Both the position numbers and the translations under genes were made by a program. The notes below the pieces were generated by a model. It was not told the origin of the DNA. It saw only the letters and a list, made by a program, of their open reading frames with translations, and ran no database searches. A DNA stretch of 64,000 nt. Origin: an uncultured Bacteroidales bacterium (GTDB lineage Bacteria > Bacteroidota > Bacteroidia > Bacteroidales > Bacteroidaceae). The stretch lies in assembly GCA_902768605.1 (NCBI GenBank), contig CACXLY010000009.1, positions 10,305 to 74,304 on the forward strand, written 5' to 3'. Below, one piece after another: positions 45,586-52,231 of the stretch (positions are counted from its first letter, which is position 1; the number at the start of each line of letters is the position of its first letter).

Positions 45586-45670
45586 TGTTCTGCAAATTCG
45601 CACCAATAGTACATGAAGACTGCACCAGATGTTCTGCAGATTCGCACCTTATGTTCACGGAGTTCGCACC
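45586..45670. repeat. Three phased 19-bp iteron-like repeats
   Basis: Minus-orientation copies at 45586-45604 (GGTGCGAATTTGCAGAACA), 45630-45648 (GGTGCGAATCTGCAGAACA) and 45652-45670 (GGTGCGAACTCCGTGAACA). Spacings are 44 and 22 bp, that is multiples of 22. Confidence 0.85.
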
Positions 45671-45844
45671 AGTTGGGGATTAAAGCAATAAGTGACAGAG
45701 AGTTAGATCAAAGGATAACTATTATAAGATATACAATATTATATAATAGGAGAATTCTTTTAGAATATCGTTTATCACAGTATCGAATTATATAGTTTAT
45801 CGAAATGCGTAACTGCTTGTGTGTTATTGGAGTAGGGGATAGCT

Positions 45845-45929
45845 GGTGCGGAGTTTAGGAAGAGTAGGTGAGGGGTTCGTGAAGTATTCGTGAAGAGGAA
45901 GGGGGCATTTGGTGCGGAGTTTGGGAAGA
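45845..45929. repeat. Two phased 19-bp iteron-like repeats
   Basis: Plus-orientation copies GGTGCGGAGTTTAGGAAGA (45845-45863) and GGTGCGGAGTTTGGGAAGA (45911-45929), 66 bp apart (three times 22). Confidence 0.85.
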
Positions 45930-46041
45930 ATTGGCGTGAGGTGGCACATTATGTTTAGATGAAATGTGACTACGGATATATTATCTCAAAAAAAAATTGC
46001 TTTAGGGGTTTACAAAACGAGGGGTGGCGAGTATATATATA

Positions 46042-46280
46042 ATTATTGCTGTCCGGGGAAAAGCACCGAAGGTGCGAAAGACCACAGACGGGGGTGTTAA
46101 CCCCCGGGACAGGATAACCTAACAATAGTAAGCCCTGGAAGGGCGACAGAATATGTAACTTGTTTAATAATAACTTGCTTATGGCTCTGTCGTCCTTTCA
46201 GGACTTTCTCTGTCGTCGCAACATTACCGGGGGTTGTCACCCCCGTCTGTGGTCTTTCGTCTCTTCGAGACACCAATAAT
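46042..46280. mobile_element. Palindromic dispersed element, copy B (short form)
   Basis: About 240 bp with terminal inverted repeats ATTATTGCTGTCC and GACACCAATAAT, flanked by TATATA-rich DNA that could be a target duplication. It contains GACCACAGACGGGGGTG with its distant complement and palindrome GGGGGTGTTAACCCCCG. It lacks the roughly 90-bp arm seen in copies A, C and D. Confidence 0.65.
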
Positions 46281-46326
46281 ATATAATAGAAGCAGGGTAG
46301 GGGAGGGAGCCAGGGCGATACAGTTT

Positions 46327-46590
46327 CCTTGCTGAGGGAAGGGCAGAACCTTGCAGAAGGAAGTGGAGTTGTCTGCTGTAGCAGGGACGTGAAGTTGCTT
46401 TGATAGAGACGTTTACTTGCTATGGCGGGGTTGTTTCCTTGCAGAGGGAAGTGGAGTTGCTTGCAGAGGGAAGTGGAGTTGCTTGCTGTGGCAGGGGCGT
46501 TTCCTTGCTGTGGCGTGGATGATTTCTTGCGATGGGAGGGTTTTCAAGTTGCTGTGGCGGGGACATTCTGTCGCGGAGAAGTGAGACTTT
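46327..46590. repeat. Twelve-unit 22-bp TTGC array upstream of rep
   Basis: Degenerate units of exactly 22 bp start at 46327, 46349, 46371 and so on to 46569. Most begin with CCTTGC, GCTTGC or TCTTGC followed by TGTGGC, AGAGGGAAG or similar. It is the longest and most diverged member of the TTGCTGTGG family in this window and passes into the next array without a clear break. Confidence 0.8.
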
Positions 46591-46616
46591 TCGAGACAAA
46601 GGGGCGAAACATCCTT

Positions 46617-47089
46617 GTGCTGGCTGCATGAAGAGCGAGGTGTAAGACTTTGGGCAGACTAACGTGCAAGAATCAGGGTCATGCTGGTGAAGAATCCTGT
46701 CCAAATGCTGGTGACGATGGACGAGAACAGAGATGTGACGGCCTGCATGAAGACTTATGTACGAGCGGAATGTAACATCGATGTAGGAGAGAACGGTCAC
46801 ATCTGCGTACGAAACACGCTCACATCTACGTACGAAACAGCAGCCGTTTCCTCTTGCGAGAGGTGATGAATACCTTCGTGACAGGTATCGATAACAAGTC
46901 TGTGCGGAGGACATGATTCTTCATGTGCGAGGGACGAAGCATATCGACGTGACGGAATCGGAGATGAGTCTTGTGCGGAGACGGAATGCATTGCCGTGCG
47001 ACGACGAGATGCATCACGATGCGATGGCTGGTGACAGCTAAGTGCGAAACTCATCTAACAGCTAAGTGCGAATGTTTGGAACACTTTAA
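46617..47089. repeat. Twenty-unit phased GTGCG/GTGAC/GTACG array before rep
   Basis: The pentamer starts at 46617, 46640, 46664, 46687, 46711, 46735, 46759, 46783, 46807, 46830, 46854, 46878, 46902, 46925, 46949, 46973, 46996, 47019, 47042 and 47066. All spacings are 23 or 24 bp. Sequences are mainly GTGCG, GTGAC or GTACG, with the rest of each unit variable. The last unit contains the 19-bp repeat (47065-47083, AGTGCGAATGTTTGGAACA). The last two units share CAGCTAAGTGCGAA. It ends 43 bp before the rep start and may also be the operator of rep. Confidence 0.85.
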
Positions 47090-47132
47090 AACATAATTCT
47101 AATATTTTTTACTGAAAAATTTGCATAATACG

Positions 47133-48629
47133 ATGGAAAACTTTAATTTTGCAGCTGAAAACTTATTTGAAGACGAAGAAATGGCCAAAAAGAAAGGACC
47201 TGCTATAGTCAGCACGACGAACGAGCTGGTGCAGACGATAGCGAACAATCGCGACCTGGATTTCATTCTCAATCCGGTGAGCTACACACAGATACGCGGC
47301 AACTTCTCGTTGGTGCAGACCAACCTGATGATAGCCATCATCTCGCAGTTGCAGAACCGCATCCGCGAGCAGCTGAGCATCGGCGAGAAGTCGTTCCTCT
47401 TCAAGCCAGAGGACTTGACGGGCAACCTGCTCAACTTCGAGATACCGCTGAAGGAGCTTGGCATCAGCCCGAAGAAGTACGGCGAGCTGGAGGCGGCTTG
47501 CGAGGCGTTGCTCCACGTCGATATGTCCTACAAGCGTTGGGACGAGTACGAGCGTCAGGAGTATAATGTGAAGCAGAACATCTTCCACAAAATCGAGTTC
47601 CCGACGGCCGAATTGAATGCAGCCGGCGAGAAGGTGGCCTACAAGGGCGGGCAGCGACGGAAGGGCGTCATCAAAATCTCGATGGTGGACGAGAGTGCCC
47701 GCGAGATTCTGAACCTTCGCAAGGGCTACACGCGCCACCTGAAAGGCATCACGCAGCTCTGCCGCAGCCCTCGCACGCCGCGACTCTACATCTACCTGAG
47801 CGCCTGGCGGAAGTACGGCTCCTGCAAGGTGAACTACATCGACCTGAAGGAGTTCTTCGGCGTGCTCACTTTCAGCAAGGACCACAAGCGCATCGTCGAG
47901 AACCGTTACGTCAAATACGGCGCCTTCCATCGCGACGTGCTCGACCCCGTGCTCAAGGAGATGAAGAAGCTGTCGGACGAAGGCAAGGTGGAGTTCTGCT
48001 TCGAGTACGAGCCCATCTACCCCCACGGCGTCAGTCGTGGCGACCCGGACAGCATCCGCTTCACCATCATCGAGGGCAAGATGGGTCAGGCGCAGCTGCA
48101 CGAGAGTTTCCTGGGCAAGATGCGCGCCAAGCTCATCACGAAGTACGCCCTGCAGCCCAGCGAGTGGGCCAGGCTCGAGGACCTCATCTACGACGGGCTC
48201 GACCTTAAGCCCGAGCTGGACCGCATCGACAAGCTCGTCGAGGACAAGCAGCCCGACAACGTCCACGCCTACGTCACCGAGGTGCTCTACCGCTGGCTCC
48301 TGGAGCAGCAAAAGCCCAAGCAGCCGGAGTTCACGGAAGCCGTCGAGGTGAAGGACGAGGCGCTGGAGCGTCCGTTCGTGCAGCCCGTCTATCTCGAGAA
48401 ATGGAACCTCTGGATGGAGAAGGCCAGGGAGCGCCTGGGCGAGCAGTTCTACAACCAGTACATGACCTGCTGCAGCCTCTGGGCGGTGCGCGACAAGAAC
48501 GTCCTGGTGTCCGTCCCCAACAAGTTCGTCTCCGAACAATGGGAAGAACATCTCAGCGAAATCGTCAGCTACTTCTACAGCGCATTCGGTGCCGACAAGA
48601 CGCTGACGTACGTCTTCCAGGACGTTTAA
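47133..48629 (+). CDS. Rep_3-type replication initiator with DnaA domain I-like C-terminus
   Basis: 498 residues from the ATG at 47133. Residues about 35-300 have the tandem winged-helix pattern of Rep_3/RepB initiators (LVQTNLMIAIISQLQNRI, EIPLKELGISPKKYGELEAA, RKGYTRHLKGITQLCRSPRT, TPRLYIYLSAWRKYG). A helical linker follows. Residues about 420-498 (WNLWMEKARERLGEQFYNQY, then KNVLVSVPNKFVSEQWEEHL and IVSYFYSAFG) match the N-terminal domain of DnaA, which in DnaA contacts DnaB and other partners. So the protein may bind iterons through the Rep part and recruit helicase through the DnaA-like part. It is longer than typical 300-350 residue plasmid Rep proteins. It is preceded by phased repeats and lies divergent from parA. 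Start region is A/T-rich with no clear TAnnTTTG box. Confidence 0.8.
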   Translation: MENFNFAAENLFEDEEMAKKKGPAIVSTTNELVQTIANNRDLDFILNPVSYTQIRGNFSLVQTNLMIAIISQLQNRIREQLSIGEKSFLFKPEDLTGNLLNFEIPLKELGISPKKYGELEAACEALLHVDMSYKRWDEYERQEYNVKQNIFHKIEFPTAELNAAGEKVAYKGGQRRKGVIKISMVDESAREILNLRKGYTRHLKGITQLCRSPRTPRLYIYLSAWRKYGSCKVNYIDLKEFFGVLTFSKDHKRIVENRYVKYGAFHRDVLDPVLKEMKKLSDEGKVEFCFEYEPIYPHGVSRGDPDSIRFTIIEGKMGQAQLHESFLGKMRAKLITKYALQPSEWARLEDLIYDGLDLKPELDRIDKLVEDKQPDNVHAYVTEVLYRWLLEQQKPKQPEFTEAVEVKDEALERPFVQPVYLEKWNLWMEKARERLGEQFYNQYMTCCSLWAVRDKNVLVSVPNKFVSEQWEEHLSEIVSYFYSAFGADKTLTYVFQDV

Positions 48630-48644
48630 TCAATTCATAATTCT

Positions 48645-48735
48645 TAATTTACGATTTGACGATTTACTATTTACGATTTATTTACGATTTAGTAATTTAG
48701 CTATTTATAGCGCGGTAGCAAATTTTTGCACGCTT
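48645..48735. repeat. TTTACGATTTA-type A/T-rich repeat, copy 1
   Basis: Blocks of TTTACGATTT, GACGATTTAC and TAGTAATTTAGCTATTTA end in AGCGCGGTAGCAAA. The same ordered stretch occurs at 60.68-60.83 and 62.17-62.26 kb. The 48.74-48.85 kb rest of this gap is similar TTCATAATTCTTAATTCA-type sequence. Confidence 0.7.
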
Positions 48736-48855
48736 TAGCGGCAAGGCGCAATGTTAGCCAGCGGAGGTAGTCGCGGAGCTTCACTTTTCACCCTTCACTT
48801 GCGAAGCAATTCTTCTCTTTTAATTCTTCTTTCATAATTCTTAATTCATAGTTGT

Positions 48856-49344
48856 ATGTCAGAGCAGTTAATCATTCAGGGCGAGACGAAGCAGGAGCGT
48901 TACGAAGCGCTTTTGCCGCAGATACAATCAGTAGTGGAGGACGAGCCCGACCTCATTGCCAACATGGCGAACGTGGCGGCGATGCTCCACGAGACGTTCG
49001 GCTTCTGGTGGACCGGCTTCTATCGCGTGGAGGGCGAAGAGCTCGTGCTCGGTCCGTTCCAGGGTCCGATGGCCTGCACACGCATCCGCAAGGGTAGGGG
49101 CGTATGCGGGACAGCTTGGGCGACGGCTGAGACGCAGGTAGTGCCCGACGTCGACAAGTTCCCCGGGCATATCGCCTGCTCGTCGGCCTCACGGAGCGAA
49201 ATCGTCGTCCCCGTCTTCCATGAAGGACGCGTCGTTGCCGTTCTCGACATCGACAGCGCCCAGCTGGGCACCTTCGACCAGACCGACCGCCAATACCTCG
49301 AACAAGTTGCTTTTTTCGTCTCGCCTGCACGGAAATTGAAATAA
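48856..49344 (+). CDS. msrC: Free methionine-(R)-sulfoxide reductase (GAF domain)
   Basis: 162 residues forming one GAF domain. The sequence GPFQGPMACTRIRKGRGVCG and the GHIACSSASRSEIVVPV segment carry the three conserved cysteines (Cys74, Cys84, Cys108) of fRMsr enzymes. Cys108 is the resolving-site region and Cys84 region supplies catalysis in the E. coli family. It reduces free Met-R-SO with thioredoxin in the cytoplasm. Length and all motifs are normal. No clear promoter; A/T-rich repeats lie upstream. Confidence 0.9.
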   Translation: MSEQLIIQGETKQERYEALLPQIQSVVEDEPDLIANMANVAAMLHETFGFWWTGFYRVEGEELVLGPFQGPMACTRIRKGRGVCGTAWATAETQVVPDVDKFPGHIACSSASRSEIVVPVFHEGRVVAVLDIDSAQLGTFDQTDRQYLEQVAFFVSPARKLK

Positions 49345-49348
49345 ATGG

Positions 49349-49401
49349 CGTAACTCTGACCTCCGGTCGAAGTTACTCTCGCTCGGAAATAAAAGAGAAA
49401 A
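49349..49401. repeat. 53-bp direct repeat, left copy
   Basis: The segment beginning CGTAACTCTGACCTCCGG is repeated at 49765-49817 with one change (CTCTC to CTTTC). The two copies flank the palindromic element copy C. Confidence 0.85.
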
Positions 49402-49403
49402 TA

Positions 49404-49725
49404 ATTATTGCTGTCCAGTAAAAAGCACCGGAGGTGCGAAAGACCACAGACGGGGGTGCTAACCCCCGGGGCTATGTCATTTAGTATATCTAAGCCCTGG
49501 AAGGGCGACAGAATATGTAATTGGTTTAACTACAACTTGCTTTAGGGCTCTGCCGTCCTTTCAGGACTTTCCCTTTCATCGCACAATTACCGGGGGTTGC
49601 ACCCCCGTCTGTTGTCTGTCGTCTCTTCGAGACTATGGCAAGCCCTGTCTGTTGCCTTTCGTCCGAAACACCGATGAAGAAGTTCGTGAAAGGGAAAGGA
49701 ACTAACTTTTACCGGACACCAATAG
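49404..49725. mobile_element. Palindromic dispersed element, copy C (long form)
   Basis: About 320 bp from ATTATTGCTGTCCAGTAAAA to TTTTACCGGACACCAATA; the ends are imperfect inverted repeats. It contains the internal GACCACAGACGGGGGTG palindromic arms and the extra arm with CATCGGTGTTTCGGACGAAA (here in reverse). It lies between two 53-bp direct repeats upstream of the GH43 gene. Confidence 0.65.
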
Positions 49726-49733
49726 AAAAAATT

Positions 49734-49860
49734 GTCTTTTCTCTTTGTATTTCTCTCACTTATTCGTAACTCTGACCTCCGGTCGAAGTTACTTTCGCTC
49801 GGAAATAAAAGAGAAAAAAGTCTTTTCTCTTTGTATTTCTCTCACTTATTCGTAACTTTG
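49734..49860 (+). promoter_or_regulatory. GH43 promoter with an upstream tandem duplicate
   Basis: TTTG (49830-49833), 19 bp, TAACTTTG (49853-49860); start near 49866, a leader of about 17 nt. An 86-bp tandem duplication (49734 onward and 49820 onward) gives an upstream twin promoter with TTTG and TAACTCTG, a weakened -7 box. The 53-bp direct repeat at 49765-49817 lies within the first copy. Confidence 0.75.
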
Positions 49861-49882
49861 CCCTCGAAAGAAGCTTAGTCTT

Positions 49883-51604
49883 ATGAAAAGAACAACTATT
49901 TTGCTGCTTGCCCTGCTGAATGTGATGATGCAGGCACAGGCCCAGAAGCCGCAGCCGACGAACCCGAGCGACGCCGGCTCACACTACATCAACCCCATCG
50001 TCCGCGCCGACTTCCCCGACCCCGACGTGATACGCGTCGGCAACACGTACTACATGGTCAGCACCACGATGCAGCTCTTCCCCGGAGCCACCATCATCAA
50101 GAGCGAAGACCTCGTCAACTGGGAATACTGCGCCCAGCCGCTGAAGTCGCTGCTCGACGACGACCGCTACAACCTCCGAAACGGCAAGAACGCCTACGCC
50201 AAGGGCATGTGGGCTTCATCGATGAAGTACCACAACGGGCGGTTCTGGCTCCTCGTCAACGGTAATGACGACAGGGCCTGGCTGCTCTCGGCCACCGACC
50301 CCGAGGGCGAATGGGAAGTGCGTCGCCTCTCGCGCAACTACTACGACCCGGGCATGCTCTTCGACGGCGACAAGGTCTATATCGCGTGCGGCTACTGCAA
50401 CATCTCGATGTGCGAGCTCGATGCCGACTTCAACTTCATTCAGGAGAAAGAAATCATCGTCCGTGAGCGCTCCGGCCTCGAGGGCTGCCACGTCTATAAG
50501 ATTGGCGACTACTATTATATATATGCCACTTACGGCGGCTTCCCGAGCGGACAGGCGGCGTTCCGCTCGAAGAGTCCGTTCGGGCCGTTCGAGGAGAAGA
50601 TGCTCGTCGAGAAGCATTACGACGGGAAGATCAATACCATCCACCAGGGCGCGCTCTTCGAGGACACGGAGGGCAAGTGGTGGACCGTGATGCAAGAGGA
50701 CTTGGGAGCCTTCGGGCGCTTCCCCAACCTGCTGCCCGTCGAGTGGCAGGACGGCTGGCCCATCGTGGCAGAAGGCAAGCGGCCGCCAGTCAGCTTCGTC
50801 GACAAGATACCTGCTCCGAGCAAGCAGAATGCTCAGAATAGTCAGAGTACTCAGAATGCTCCGAGTACTCAGAGCACTCAGAACACTCCAAGTATTCAGA
50901 AAGTCCTGCCGACCAGCGACGACTTCAGCGGGAAGGAGCTCGGCATGCAGTGGCAGTGGAACCACAATCCTGTGGCTGGCGGTTGGAGCCTCACCGAGCG
51001 GCCGGGCTGGCTGCGACTGAAGGCCGTCAGCGCCGCAACGGAACTCCATCAGGCTCAGGGCATGCTGACGCAGCGCATCTTTGCCGACCCGGATAAAGCA
51101 TCGACAGGCACCATCCGCCTCGACGTCAGCAAACTGAAACCAGGCGACCGCGCTGGCATCTGCATCTTCCAGGACCCCTACGCCCAGATTTGCGTGGAGA
51201 GGACCCCCTCTAATAAGGGGGAGAATAAAGACTCCCTCCCTTTAAGGGAGGGCAGGGGTGGGTCTGCCTACCAGCTCGTTTGGCGTCAGGACAAGGTCCG
51301 CAATGCCGGCCGGGACTTCCAGGCAGCCGAGAAGGTGCAGCCCATCAAGCCCAAGAAAGGCATCGTCTGGCTTCGTGCAGCCATCAAGTACGGCGACAAT
51401 AAGGCTTACTTCTTCTATTCGCTCGACGGCAAGACGTGGGAACGCCTCGGCGGCGAGACACAGCAGTCGTTCAACCTCACCGTCTTCGTCGGCTCCCGCT
51501 TCGGTCTCTTCTGCTATCATCATGCAGAGGGCGCAGAGAGCACGGAGCACGGCTATGCCGACTTCGATCTTTTCTCGGATGCTCTTGCACCGAGGCGCGA
51601 TTGA
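49883..51604 (+). CDS. GH43 family xylosidase/arabinofuranosidase-like enzyme with C-terminal lectin-like domain
   Basis: 573 residues. Signal peptide 1-20, catalytic propeller about 35-300 with base Asp in ADFPDPDVI (Asp46), the pKa-modulating Asp in YYDPGMLFDGD and acid Glu in SGLEGCHVYKIG; C-terminal jelly-roll domain about 340-570 (FSGKELGMQWQWNHNP, WLRLKAVSA). Such enzymes remove xylose or arabinose from plant polysaccharides. Two repeat-derived inserts are visible: a linker at about 313-337 made of 9-bp AGAxxxCTC units (QNSQSTQNAPSTQSTQNTPS) and a stretch at about 440-462 (RTPSNKGENKDSLPLREG) encoded by a G/C-palindromic AAGGGGGAG / CTCCCTCCC element within the lectin-like domain. Whether the second insert disturbs folding is unknown. 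Confidence 0.85.
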   Translation: MKRTTILLLALLNVMMQAQAQKPQPTNPSDAGSHYINPIVRADFPDPDVIRVGNTYYMVSTTMQLFPGATIIKSEDLVNWEYCAQPLKSLLDDDRYNLRNGKNAYAKGMWASSMKYHNGRFWLLVNGNDDRAWLLSATDPEGEWEVRRLSRNYYDPGMLFDGDKVYIACGYCNISMCELDADFNFIQEKEIIVRERSGLEGCHVYKIGDYYYIYATYGGFPSGQAAFRSKSPFGPFEEKMLVEKHYDGKINTIHQGALFEDTEGKWWTVMQEDLGAFGRFPNLLPVEWQDGWPIVAEGKRPPVSFVDKIPAPSKQNAQNSQSTQNAPSTQSTQNTPSIQKVLPTSDDFSGKELGMQWQWNHNPVAGGWSLTERPGWLRLKAVSAATELHQAQGMLTQRIFADPDKASTGTIRLDVSKLKPGDRAGICIFQDPYAQICVERTPSNKGENKDSLPLREGRGGSAYQLVWRQDKVRNAGRDFQAAEKVQPIKPKKGIVWLRAAIKYGDNKAYFFYSLDGKTWERLGGETQQSFNLTVFVGSRFGLFCYHHAEGAESTEHGYADFDLFSDALAPRRD

Positions 51605-51659
51605 AGTCGCGGATCACGACAGAGCCATAGAGGGGGGCGAAATAACACCACTCTTATAG

Positions 51660-51696
51660 AGCCATCGCTCAACCTCGAGCCGATGGCTTTTTGTTT
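51660..51696 (+). terminator. Terminator of GH43 gene
   Basis: AGCCATCG (51660-51667) pairs with CGATGGCT (51681-51688), followed by TTTTGTTTG; 56 bp after the GH43 stop. Confidence 0.8.
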
Positions 51697-51726
51697 GTTA
51701 AAAAGTGATGCTTGGGGTTAGCTTTT
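51694..51726 (+). promoter_or_regulatory. Candidate promoter of sigma/anti-sigma/receptor operon
   Basis: TTTG (51694-51697), 21 bp, TAGCTTTT (51719-51726). The -7 box is imperfect and may instead be read by the ECF sigma factor itself. Start near 51732. Confidence 0.45.
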
Positions 51727-51754
51727 TATATCCCCTTCCTGTCTATAATAGTGT

Positions 51755-52231
51755 ATGACTCAAAAAGAAATCGAACAATTGTTCCGACTGCACTACGCCC
51801 CGATGACGCGGCTGGCAAGGACGCTGCTCTACGACGTCGAGGAGGCACGTGACGTCGTGAGCGAGGTGTTTGCCACATTGCTGGGGGCTGATATCGCTCC
51901 TAAGAATATCGAAGGCTATCTGTCGGCGAGCGTACGCAACAGATGCCTGAATCTGCTGGAGCACAAGAGCGTCAGAGCGAAGTTCGAACGGGCATATACG
52001 TTAGAAATGAAGACTGAATCCCTGCCTGCCACCGATGATGACAGACTGAAGCGACTGATGGCATACGCTGAGCAGAATCTGACGGAACAAACGTTGAAGG
52101 TGTTCCGGATGCGACACCTGCAAGGTATGAAGTATCAGGAGATAGCGGGCGAGCTGGGCATCAGTCGTGTGATGGTCTATAAACACCTGAAGCAGGCGAT
52201 GGAGACAATCAGAGAATATATAATAAGGTAA
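51755..52231 (+). CDS. ECF RNA polymerase sigma factor
   Basis: 158 residues. Region 2: IEQLFRLHYAPMTRLARTLL and DVEEARDVVSEVFATLL; region 4: LTEQTLKVFRMRHLQGMKYQ and EIAGELGISRVMVYKHLKQA with a helix-turn-helix. This is the Bacteroidetes ECF group that works with FecR-like anti-sigma factors. Its stop codon overlaps the anti-sigma ATG by 1 bp (TAATG), so the two are translationally coupled. Confidence 0.9.
   Translation: MTQKEIEQLFRLHYAPMTRLARTLLYDVEEARDVVSEVFATLLGADIAPKNIEGYLSASVRNRCLNLLEHKSVRAKFERAYTLEMKTESLPATDDDRLKRLMAYAEQNLTEQTLKVFRMRHLQGMKYQEIAGELGISRVMVYKHLKQAMETIREYIIR

Larger units (their letters stand above)
45580..47132. other. Candidate iteron-type replication origin
   Basis: The region between parA's A/T-rich flank and the rep gene has no convincing gene. 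It contains five 19-bp repeats, an A/T-rich stretch around 45690-45800, one palindromic element, a twelve-unit 22-bp array and a twenty-unit 23-24 bp array that ends 43 bp before the rep ATG. Repeated initiator sites next to a Rep_3-type gene are the hallmark of iteron origins. Function is inferred from arrangement. Confidence 0.55.

Noticed and set aside
46420..46914. Open frame of 164 codons (minus strand) in the origin region
   Set aside because: It runs through both repeat arrays and has no recognisable protein features. The 22-bp and 23-24 bp periods, not codon structure, explain the sequence.
41532..48629. Conjugative transposon or prophage as source of the ParA/Rep genes
   Set aside because: No integrase, relaxase, Tra, portal or capsid genes and no attachment-site duplication were seen in the window; an old plasmid integration is still possible but not shown.
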